Source of the DNA: Symsagittifera roscoffensis
Lineage: Eukaryota > Xenacoelomorpha > Acoela > Convolutidae
Assembly: GCF_963678635.1 (NCBI RefSeq)
Contig: NC_087066.1
Span: 1,767,745 to 1,829,744 of the forward strand
Reading direction: 5' to 3'
DNA: 62,000 bases
The notes under the pieces were generated by a model, which ran no database searches, was not told where the DNA came from, and saw nothing but the letters and a program-made list of their open reading frames with translations. Shown here in pieces: positions 9,121 through 21,100 of the stretch. Every line of letters begins with the position of its first letter. The first letter of the stretch is position 1. The translations under genes were made by a program, and so were the position numbers.

Positions 9121-12100
9121 GTAAAAATGAAGAACACATTTATCCCATCTAGCCATTCGGTGCGGCTGATGATTTTTCCAAGCTTACTTCATTTTGCTAC
9201 CCAAAAAGATATTTTGATGGCAGTTCATCGCTTTTTGCATTTTAGATTTGAAAAAATCATCTTGATAAATTTTTTGAAGTACTTTTGTTTGTACTGACAA
9301 ATGATAAAAAATGATCGCGTCCTATTTTGCGGCAGAAAAATCACTATAAAAATCTTAAGAGCCGGGCTAGAAGAGAATTTCATTGAACCCAATTGACTTG
9401 GTTGTTTGCAGCATTGGACCTGTACAACTTCCACTCTCACTGTGAACTGGGGGGTGTATTGGGACATAGTTTGGCCCTATATACTTCTGTCCACAAAAAC
9501 AACAACAACACTAACAACAAAAACAACAACAACATCAGCAGCAGCAGCAGCAGCCACTGTGGTGTCCCGCTGGCGTCTTCCTCTGTCTCTGGCTCCATCT
9601 CTGTGCCCCCCTCTTCTTCCATCCCCTCCCCCTTGGCACTGCAGAACTTCCTGAACAAGAAGAACAGACGCAGGAGGACAGCATTCACGCAGGTAACAAT
9701 TACAGCACGCACCTCATCATCACTAGCACTTATCAATCTGTTACATAAGTTCACTACACTTCAAATTTGAGTTTTTTTGAGAACAAATTTTGCACAGGAA
9801 ACTTGACAATAAATTTTGCACAGGGAAGGCTCTAAGGTTTCAGGGCGGATAAATTGTTTGAAATATCAAAAAACATTCATTGGCTTTTTATCGACCTGTT
9901 TGCTTTTGCAGGCACTTCTAGAAAACTAAAAATGCGCTTTTGAAGTCGGTCAAAAATTTTATAGTTGCACAAGCGAAAAAAGCTGTCAAAAAGAACCAAA
10001 AGGGATTTTTTATTTTGGGAGTTCACAAATTCTGAAGGAGACGTTGTCCTGTTAAAATGAGCTTCCGGTCGAATAGGGCCAGAAGTTGTTTCAGACTTCG
10101 TGCTTGTACTTCTTCTGCAGTGTTTTTCTTCTAATCTATATCTCCATGACTATCACCCATTTGACCCCCGAGAACAACTCGCACATGAAAAGTGAGAAAG
10201 ATAGCACGTATAAATGTTTCCGTTTGTGAGTGAGTGTTTGCAGTGCGTAATGTGTGTTGTGTGGTTGCGCAGGGCCAGCTGAACTTTCTGGAGCGTAAGT
10301 TCCGCTGCCAGAAGTACTTGAGTGTGGCTGACAGGAGTGACGTGGCAGAGCTGCTCTGTCTGAGTGAGACACAAGTGAAGACCTGGTACCAGAACAGGAG
10401 GTCAGTAGCCCCCCCTCCCTCCTCCCCCGATTGAAGTGCTCGACTCAAGTCGAGAAGCTGTAGTTTTCTGGCTGCAAACCCGCGGTCGAGGAGCAATTTT
10501 AAATCAATCAAAAAAAGGTCGATCAAAAAATTCCCAATTTTGATCGAAGAAAACCGAAACAAAATTCAAGCACAGTCGAAACATAATTATACACAGCCTA
10601 AATTTTTAAACTTTTAAATGTTTTTTGAAAAGTTTATTCAGTTTAATCTGGAAATTGAGCAAAAGTTTTGCTCTGAAAAGATCTCACTCGAAAAATTGCA
10701 ACCACCAAAACTCAATTGTGGAGATTTCTTTAACAAAAAACTAGACGTTTCAGTGGGAGCCCTTCAATTTTTTGAGCTCATAGGGCCCCATGTCCCCAGA
10801 AAAGTAATTTCTACTGAAATTTTCTCAAATATCAATTTTTGGATCAAAACTTTCAGTCCAAGTTGGTAACGAAAACAAGATCAAAAATGAAAGACTGAAG
10901 ACGAAGAAAAAAAATTCGATGCGGGAATGCCGCAAATTACTGATCATTATGTTAGGTTTTCAGTTCAAGCATCATCATGAAAAATCAATTGTGTAAAGCA
11001 TACACTAAGTTTTTAAATCATTTTACTGATGTTAGTTGATAAGCGAGATAGCCGAGAAAATTATCATATAAGTCGAGCACAGTCGAAACATAGGCCGAAC
11101 ATAGTCAAAACATAAGGCGAGCACAGTCGAAACCCGCATCGAGTACAAATGGATTTTAGTTAATATAATGGGCTTTCGAGACAACAATTACCCATAAAAA
11201 ACCATCGCAGCCCAGGTCGAGGTCGGGGACTTATGTTGCGACCATTGCGACCCAAATCGGGTACGTTGCGATCATTGCGACTCAAAATGGGTATTTTGCA
11301 ACAATTGCGACCCAAATCGGGTATGCTCTGACCATTGCGACTCAAATTGGGTATGTTGCGACCATTACGACCCACATCGGGTATGTTGCGACCATTGCGA
11401 CTCAAATTGGGTATGTTGCGACTTTTGCGCGACCGAAGAAATTTTATGCGACTTTGCGCGACCCAAAAAAGATTTTTTGCGACTTTGCGCGACCCAAAAA
11501 GTATGTTGCGACCATTGCGACTCAAAATGGGTTTGTTGCAACTTTGCCCGACACAAATAAGGTATGTTGCGACTTTGCGCGACCCAAAGTAGATATGTTG
11601 CGACTTTGTGCGACTCAAGTTTCTTGCGGTATGATGGAATTTCGGTCGCAGAAAGTCAATTTCGGCAACCCATTTCGTTCGCAACATGAGTCGCTGACCT
11701 CGACCAGGGATATGCAAAATTTAGACCACTAAACCAGAAATATTGTCATTATTATCAATTAGTTTCAACAACGTCAATATCAAAAAACGTCATTTTGTGA
11801 AAAACTATTTTCTAAGTCTCTAAAAACACAACAACTCCGGTGACCGCTTTCTCCCCCAAGAAAAAATCGATAAAACTGAGGGAATTCGATACAATTTTCT
11901 CACTTTAATTTTTTGTTCGAGTGCGTTTTTTGATCGAATATTAAACAGCCTTATTATTTTCTGCCGGTCAAAAACGTGTTGAAATGGGTAGAAAAAATAT
12001 AATTTTTCATTTTTAATTTTTGTTTATTGCTTTGAATATTATAAAAATTAGACAGTTCTTTGATTGGGTGAAAAAAGCAATTTTGCAAACGGGATGCATT

Positions 12101-15100
12101 TTTACATCAGCTTTAAAAAATAACAATTTTAGGTTATGAAGGTTCTTCATTTTAGGATTTTCAGCACCTGCTTTTTTTAGTTCCTTTTGTTTTCAATTTT
12201 TATTAAAAAAAAGAATGCTGCGCTTTTTAAACCTAGAAAAAAAATCAAATTTTTTGAAAAATTAAGACTGATCATAATTTTTACCCAAGAAAAGACTATT
12301 GTGTTTAGGAACTGACTAAATGAGCATCCTCGCTCCACTTTCATCAATAGCGATATATCAAATGACAAATGGATCAATATCTCAGCCAGAAAAACCACCA
12401 AAGGTTTACGATAAATAGAAAAAAGGCTTCAATAAAGTTAAGAGCAGCTAATTAAAAAAGATCTTCTTTATTTTATTTGAATCAAGTTTGATGAACGTTT
12501 CATAAGAAATTGTACATTCTAGACAGCAAATTATTAAGTGAGTTATTTTGGTGAATTTTGAAAACAAGTAGTTTCAAATATTATTGGGCTGAAAAAGTAG
12601 TTTGAAACATTTTCGCTTTTTTTTTCAGTAAACACCTGCGTTACACGGAAAAATAGTTTTTTTTTTAGCCCGTGAGGCGTTTTTGACACAATCATTGTCT
12701 TTTGACGTCCACCTATGTATACGAAATGTAAATTGGAAACCTATTCGTTATTATTATGATTTCTTGAATGTACTTCAATGTTCTCCGACTCAGACTCAGG
12801 ACTTCATTTTACCAACCTTTGAATCTTTTTTAAGCATTTGCATGTTAGTTGATTCGTTCTCTGATAGAAAAGTATCCGTCTTAAAAATAACTTGTACTGA
12901 AAATTGTTGTTTATAGAATTTTTTTGAGTTCAGGGCCAAACAAAACTACCCAAAAATTGGTCTTTCTAAGCATTTCAAAATTTTAATTTTATTCTTTTTT
13001 AATTTACTGCTAGACCTCGAAACAAACAAAAATAGTGGTGTTGTTTTCATAATAATAATAAATATAGTGTTTGATTAACCCGCAAAAACTGTTTTGATCA
13101 GATATTTTTTTTTTTAGATTTTTTTCTCCCCTGTTTTGCTCTCATTTCTCTCTTGCAAAATCGTTTTCATTTCATGATAAAAGTTGATTAATAACTTGAT
13201 TTATTGTAATTACTTGTACGTTTGCTTGTTGCTGGGATTTTACAAGAGCAGGTAAGTCGTCTTTTTTAGTGAAATCTGGTTGCATGTTTTTCTTAACCTA
13301 CTCTAGTTGTGAATGTTTAAGAAAACTTTTTAAGTTAACGGTTTGTCTCTGTTTGAATGGTTTTGAACGCGTCATAACCGTATCAACTCGGGTAACAAGA
13401 GCAGATTTAAGATGGAGGGTTGGACGCCCCCTTCCTTAAAGTTTCGGATTGCGTTTTTTCAGTCAAAATTTTTCAAAAAATCCCCAAAACGGCTTCTTTG
13501 ACCTGATTTTTCAAAATTTTGAATGCAGCGCAAACATTTTGTCCAAATGGTGTTTTTATAGTGTTCTGGGAGCACTCGGAAACTCGATTTGGTCCATGTG
13601 AAAAAATTCGACAAATTTTCATAAAGTTTTGAAAATCCGCCCCTCCTAGAAAATACTAGATCGCCCCTGCGAGATATGCAATCAAATTTGTTAGAGAGCG
13701 CATAAACCGTATTGCATATTGGCGTTTGTCTAAGAACAAAACAAATGGAAGTGTAACCTAAAGTTTGTTTGATTGCAGAAAAAATTGAGAATAAAAAAAT
13801 TCTTTTAGCAAACAATTGGTTTTGAAAATGAGGGAAACTTTTTAAGTTAAACCGCTGAAATTTTAAAAAAAATGTTTTTTTTCTAGCATAATTCTTTTTT
13901 TTCGAAAAATATAATTACAAATCGCCACAATACATAATATTTTACAGCAGTCAATTAACTAACAGTTCGGACACCTAAATACTGATATTCTATTTTCTCG
14001 AAATCACCCACAAAATGAAAAATTGTTTTGAAGGTTGGTTCAATGGAAACTTAAAACATTGAAGAGTTATTTATTGAAAACAAAATATCTCGTCTCTTGG
14101 CAAAACTTTCTCACTACTCATGCGGTACATTAAAACATCAGTGCTCAAATTAAATTTAATGAGAAAAATGACATAGTGGATGCAAGAACTGGTAATAATT
14201 TGTACTAAAAAATGGTAGTAAAAACGTTTTTGTTAGCCTTTTCTTTAAATTTTTCCCCTCGCACGCAATGTGAAGCTCAAAAAATCCAGTTTGCATCGAA
14301 TCAAATACTAAAAAGTCAAAAATGCTTGTTATGGCAACAGTTAAACCGGAGTGATTTCTTAGCTGGGCTTCTTTTGTCTTATAGATATTAATTGTCACAA
14401 CTAAAAATAACCATTTACAAAACGTATTGCACCCGAAGCAATCCTTTGACTTTGCGCTCGGGGTTAAAAACTCTCCCATGTATAAAACAACTTCCTCAAA
14501 AACTACATCGCGCAAAAACATTCCATCACGATTATAGAAAATCGGAGATTAAAGAATGAATAAAACAATTGTTCAATTTTTCTAAGAAAGTGACTGAACT
14601 CTTGTGCTGGAGTTGGTTTTTCTCCAGACAGTTTTCGATTTTTAACTAGCAATGTTTGAAGTAGTCATATATAGAGTCCCAAAATATTGATACCCGGGGC
14701 ATATCACTAGTTTTTATCTACCAACCTTTCCAGAAAATAAAAAGTTTTGCATTTGTGAAAACTTCGAAAATTGTAATCCAATCAGAATAACTAACGCTCA
14801 AAACATTTGGTTCTAGTAAAACGTAAGCGGCAAGCTAAAGCATTCCAAATTGAAATAAGACTGCTCGTATGACGGCGAAGCCCTGAACGTTCCGACTGCT
14901 TTTTGTTCCGACTTTCGGTACGAAAGTAACGGAATATTTGTGCTCGGGGTGGGTTTTTTTTTTCTTCAGACAAATTTCGACTTTTTACCTAGCCATTTTT
15001 GACGGAGTTTTTTTATATCATTCAAAAGGTATTGTTGTCCTGAGCTTAAATTTGAAAAGATATTTCACTTGTGATCACTTTTCGTAAAGTTATGGAGGTT

Positions 15101-18100
15101 TAAAGATTGCCATTTTGGCCTATTTGAGACAATTAACGCGCGATATATTTCGCGCTATTAACGCGTAAGCGGAGATTTAATCCGTCTTAGAAATCGTTCC
15201 AAATTAGTTAAAAGAAAATTATTTGCCATAATTGATCTATTACAAGGATCAAAATTTGTCCTTTTGTACTTAACATGGCGTGTGGTGTGATAATTAAAAA
15301 AAAAAATTGAAATTTCAGAAAAAAAAGTTTTGATTTTATTTTATTACCTTTAATTTTTTATAGGTTATTACTGCTCCATAAACCTTGAAATGCAGTCAAA
15401 ACATTCAGGGCTTCGCCTTGATACGATCAGTCTTGTTAAGTTTTATGGAGCAGTAATAACATAAAAAAATTAACAGTAACAAAAAAAATGAATTTTTTTT
15501 CTCTAAAATTTGATTTAAAAAAAAAAATCATCCCCTACACGTCATAATAAGTACTAGGTGATAGATTTTGCTCCTATGAAAAAATCAATCATGGCATATC
15601 AGCTTCCGTGAAACTATTAGGAACGATTTCTAAGACGGATTAAATCTCGTTTACGCGTTAAAAGCGCGAAATATATTGCGCGTTAATTGTCCCAAATTGA
15701 CCGAAATGGTAATCTTTAAACCCCCATAACTTTATGAAAATTGATCACAGGTGAAATATTTTTTTCAAATTTCAGCTCAGGACAACATTATTTTTCGAAT
15801 GATGTACAAAAAATTCTGTCAAAACTGCTAGTTAAAAAAACTAAATTTGTCTGAAGAAAAAAAACCCACCCCGAAACAAATATTCCGTTTTTTTTTCGTA
15901 TCGAAAGTCGGAGCAACAAGAGTGCTCGTATCAGGGCGAAGTCCTGAGTGTTCCGACTGCATTTTAAGGTTTTATGGAGCAGTAATAACATTAAAAAAAC
16001 TAAATGTAATAAATTAAAATGAATTTTTTTTTTAATTTGATTTTTTTTATGAAAATCATCGCCCCACACGTCAGTTAAAGTACAAAAAGATTTTTAACAA
16101 ACCAATTATGGCAAATAGGCTTCTTTTAACCAATTTGGAACGATTTCTAAGACGGATTAACTCTCCGCTTACGCGTTAATAGCGCGAAATATATCGCGCG
16201 TTAATTGTACCAAATTGGCCAAAATGGCAATTTTTAAACCCCCATAACTTTACAAAAAAAGATCACGGGTGAAATATCTTTTAAAATTTGAGCTCAGGAC
16301 AAAAATAACTTTTGAACGATATAAAAAAATTCCGTCAAAAATGGCTGGTTAAAAAGTCGAAATTTGTCTGAAGAAAAAAAAAACCCACCCCGAGCACAAA
16401 CTTTCCGTCACTTTCGTATCGAAAGTCGGAACAATGACGCGTACAGCTTGCGCTTAATTGTACCTAACCAAATGCAAAACAGGTGAATTGGGACGGATCA
16501 AAAGTTTTAAAAAAAATCTCGTTTTTGTTATATTTTTGTTGAACATTTTCAAAACTGTTTTTATCGAAAACGTTTTCATCGACTCGGAACATTCAAGGTT
16601 TTGCTCTGGTGCGCGTAGCCTTCATCACATTGAAAATTGCTCGTCAGCTAGTAGTTTCCTCATTTAGAATCTGATGTTTTCGCCGAAAACCTGCACAATT
16701 TGTTGATTTAGAAATGTGAATTTTACAATAAAAGCGTGCGCAAAAATTATTTAAGTAGGATTTTTGGTACGAGCAGTCTTGCTAAACATTTTTCTTTAAT
16801 CATAAAATTTCAATTTTTGAGCGGATGAATGAATGTACTTCATTAACATGCTGTTGGGGGAAATTTAGAGGTCTTCAAATAAAAACTAATTCGAATTTGA
16901 TTAATTTCATTAAAGGATCGTTTTACAAATTGAACAATAGCACTTTGGGGGATAATCATAATCTGGCGGGATAAAGTTGAGTTTGGACTTGATTACTTTG
17001 AGGTTTCACTTCTCATTAAACGATTTATCCCCTGTGTTTAATTGTGTTTGGAAAATCAAATCGCAAATCCTGCCAGAAAAACCAGCTCCATTTCCCTTTG
17101 ATAATTTCCCCGTTGTTTCCTATCAAAAACACCAAAACACTCTTTGAAAAACAACCGCTAATTTCAGTTTTAACCTAATGAAAAGGGCAGTTGTCTTTGT
17201 GTTTTGACGAGATTGGCCTTTGTGGCGGACAATGGAGCTGGCAGATTTGAGGCGAAACGGCCACTGGTAATTGTAGCTAAAATACTTAAAAGCCGATCTT
17301 CAACTTATTAATCTATATTAAATTCCATCCGTTTTCAGGACTTAGGAGGCAACTGATCCCCATAAAGCAAAAAGCCACTCTATTGTCTAGCAATGCTGAT
17401 TGGAGCGCCTTTTGCCTCTTTCAACCCCCAATTTATATTTCAACACCCCCCTCTCCATTTATGGGGGAATGGAACTACATCCTATTGTCCTGGTAGGGTA
17501 ACCGTGGTTGTATCGATCGCAAAAAGACTCTATTGAAACGGGGGGAAGAAATTACGCTTATCTGGATTTCCAGACACACAACATCAACATCAACTGCGCC
17601 GTTCAGTTGATTTCTTAATGAAACAGAATTTAATACCATAACTTCTCTCAGACCCGCTTTCAATTTTTCAAACAAATCCCTGATTTTTTGAAAAGTTTTG
17701 AAAATATTCAGCTGTGTGCTCGAGCAAATGTCTCGGGAGATGTTTTTTTTAGTTACAAATGACAAGTGTTAAGAATACATAATTTGTCTTTTGACTTCAA
17801 TTTTTGATAATTTGTTTTTGATGAACTTTTGATTTTTGAGTATAATAAGTGATTGATTGTTGGATTGATTGACTGGATAGGACGAAGTGGAAGCGGCAGA
17901 CCAGTGCAGAGGAGAGGCTGGAGGAGCTGGAGAGCCACAGATGCCACGAGCCAGACTGTCCCGCCAACACCATCACCACCCACCCCACAACCGCCACAGC
18001 CACACTCCGCACCACACACAACAACACAAACAACACGCAAGTGGCCAGTGAGTGCTGTAATTGAGTTTGAATTACACTCAAAAAAATGTTAAGGTAAAAT

Positions 18101-21100
18101 TACCCTAAATGAGTTAAGGTAAAAAAAATTAAGGTAAAATTTACCCTAACATTACCTTAACTTTACCTTAAAAAATTGGTAGGGTAAAATTTACCTTAAC
18201 CGAATTAAGGTATTTTACCTTAACTTAACCTTAATTTTACTAAAAATATTTAGAAATGCATTTAACTAAACAGGAATAAGGTATTTTAAGATAAACATTG
18301 GATCTCGTAGTCCACCTATCAAAGGTTCAGTTTAATATATTTAATATTTTAGTGTAATTATAAAAATATGACAACGGCCTTGATAATATTCAACGAAAGA
18401 GTGCAAACAAAACAAGACTGCTCGTATCAGGGCGAAGCCCTGAAAGTTCCGACTGCCTTTTAAGTTCTTTTGAGCAGGAATAACCTGAAAAAGTTAAATG
18501 TAAAAAAAAGAATATAAAATGAAAAAAAAAATTCTAAAACATTTTTTAAATTTTTCGTAAAAGTCATCACCCCACACGCCATTTAAAGTACAAAGTGATA
18601 GATTTAGCTCTTATTTCCAAGTCACTATGGCAAATAAACTTCCTTGAACCAATTTGGAACGATTTCTAAGACGGATTAAGTCTCGCTTACGCGTTAAAGC
18701 GCGAAATATATTCCCGCACCGTGCGTCCATGGATTCTGATCAATTTTAATGGATTCCCGAGACAAAAATAATCGATTTTAATCCATTACAGATGTAAAAT
18801 TCAGACCACAAAATTGATTATATTGCCCTTATAATCGATTATTTTTGAAAAAAAAAATCCATTATAAACCATTATAATCGATTGTAATCCATTATTTTTG
18901 TCACTGAAATCGACTATTTTTGCCAAGATTTTGCCATTATAATCTGATATTTTTTGTTAAATGGTGGGGGGGGGGGGTAAAATTGGGGGGGTTTGTAGTA
19001 GAAAAAACAGTAAATTGAAGTGTTAAACTGCGATGAATTAGAAAAGTAAAGACAAAAAATTTTTAATATTCCTTTTGATATGTAACGTTTCATGAAACGT
19101 AACACGTAGCAACTGCACTAAACATGTAATGAGATCACTTTGAAGAAAATATTAAATTTCATGAAAAAACACCTCGAAAAAATCCATTATAATCGATTAT
19201 AATGGATTTTATTAGCATAAAAAATATTAGGATTATAATACATTTTTAATGGACTATAATCGATTATAATGGATTATATTGACAAAAAAATATTAGGATT
19301 ATAATCCATTTTAAATCGATTATAATCGATTATTCTGTCATTTTATAGATACTGGCCATAATATGACTATATAATCGATTATGATCCATGGGCGCTCGGT
19401 GCGGGTTGCGCGTTAATTGTCCCAAATTGGGCGAAATGGCAAACTTTAAACCCCCATTACTTAACGAAAAATGATCACAAGTAAAATATCTTTTCAAGTT
19501 TGAGCTCAGGACAACAATACGTTTTTAATGATAAAGAAAAATTCTGTCAAAAATGGCCAGTTAAAAAACGAAATTTGTCTGAAGAAAAAAAAAACCCACC
19601 ACGAGCACAAATATTCCGTCACTTTCTTATCGAAAGTCGGAACAATAACGGCCGATGAAACGTAATAGAATGTTGGAAACAGTTAGTTTTTTCCGTGGTT
19701 TAATCAGAAGCTTTTCCAGGTGGACAGGACAACATGAACAACAACAACAACTCAGCAGTCTCCTTACTCAACATGTCCCATCATGGCCCCTCTACACTGC
19801 AGATGGACATACAACACCAGGGCACCATGGCTCCCCACGGCATCGGCATCCCCATCAGTCTATCCAGTGCACTGGCCAACATGCGACACCAGCAGCAGCC
19901 ACTCACCCCACAGCAGGGGGGCATGGACTCATGTTCCCCCCTCCCCAAACACAACAGAGGAACTGCACCTCACAGCGCAAGGAAGATCTACTCAAGGTCC
20001 GGTTTCAATAAAATATACATTTTTCTATTGATCTCATTCTTCTAACTCCTAATTCGTATTTTTATCTCAATTTTGATTCAGAGATGATTAAAATTCAGAG
20101 ATAGTTTAATCATAGCCTCGAGTTAACTTCAATACCTTTCGATCCATTTTCAGTAAGAAAATTGTAGATTGAGTAAATCGCCTTTCGACTTTGTTTGACA
20201 GTTGTTTTGAGAAGCACAGTAATTAAGATGGGCCGCAGGCATTGCGAGGCAGTCGCTTTTATAGTATTTAAGGTCACTTTTGAAGCGCTTTGAACAGACT
20301 TTGTCAAAATGTGTAGTGCTAATAAGATGAGAAGATAATGGAGAATGTCCACTCAATCTATCGTGCAAAATGGGCAATTAACAAAAGGGCTACGGTTTAA
20401 AAAGGAAGGGGGTAGGCAGGGGGGGGGGGGTTCAAATGGAAGAGTAAATAGTAGTGAGGCATGGAGTGAGTATAGTCTCTTCTTCTCTCTTCGCAGTTTG
20501 TCTGTTCCAAGTTCACCCTGTCAATTAGACTGAGACACTTTAGCAGGTCTACAAATGGGCTCTCTATTCCACAAGTCATCCACACTATCAGTCGGCCACC
20601 GTTCAAGGCTCCCTCTCAACTACCCAAACATATACACAGAATACAATAAATGCAATTAGATTAAGTCGAAAATAATAACTACTTTGGCGAATATTTCTCA
20701 ACTGGTTAATAAAAAGATTATCCCTTTGATATCGTTGATACTTCTTGAAAACTTTTATATCTCTGAAAATTGACATTGATTCAAAATCCATCAATATGCA
20801 AATTGGGAAATTATGAGGATCAAATAAGTAATTATAAGAAGGAGCAGCAATCGCTGCAATTTCATGCCTGGATGAAATTCAATCATGCTTGTAACACATT
20901 TTAGCTTAATAGAAATAACTTTTAAGTAAATGGTTCAATGGTTCAATGAATTATAATTACTCTAGTACCAGGAAAGCAACTTAAAGTTTTGTTTTTGTCT
21001 TTGCCAAAAAATGTGTAGAATTCCAGCCGTGTTTTGCGTTAACAGTGAAAATTTGCGATAAAAATGAAAAAAAAAAACATTGCAATTTTCTAGCCCAATT

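Larger units (their letters stand above)
10401..17880 (+). other. BarH-like gene intron 3 (7.5 kb, repeat-rich)
   Basis: The intron lies between the two halves of the Arg53 codon. It contains a 30-bp minisatellite at 11232-11640 and a cluster of H-family elements at 14855-16432. The rest (10401-11231, 11641-14854, 16433-17880) shows no supportable gene. A stretch at about 17090-17470 is less AT-rich and repeat-free, and could be regulatory. Confidence 0.8.
18048..19719 (+). other. BarH-like gene intron 4
   Basis: 1,672 bp, nearly all repeats: a palindromic GGTAAAATTTACC element at 18080-18242, then an H-family element with a nested insertion (18413-19643). Confidence 0.75.

Noticed and set aside
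8751-9137. 128-codon minus-strand frame over homeobox exon 1
   Set aside because: Shadow of the exon; the plus strand has the start context, FIL motif and matching splice phase.
11232-11640. Possible CRISPR-like array
   Set aside because: Monomers abut with no unique spacers, and the context is a eukaryotic intron.
11160-11732. Long open frames on both strands over the 30-bp repeat
   Set aside because: They arise because the period is a multiple of three; no domain, start context or splice structure supports a gene.
13245-13258. Perfect donor GAGCAG|GTAAGT in intron 3
   Set aside because: No open frame or acceptor of matching phase lies upstream; treated as a cryptic site.
14791-16069. Frames containing [10 protein letters not shown]-type sequence
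   Set aside because: Translations of H-family repeats in different orientations, not genes.
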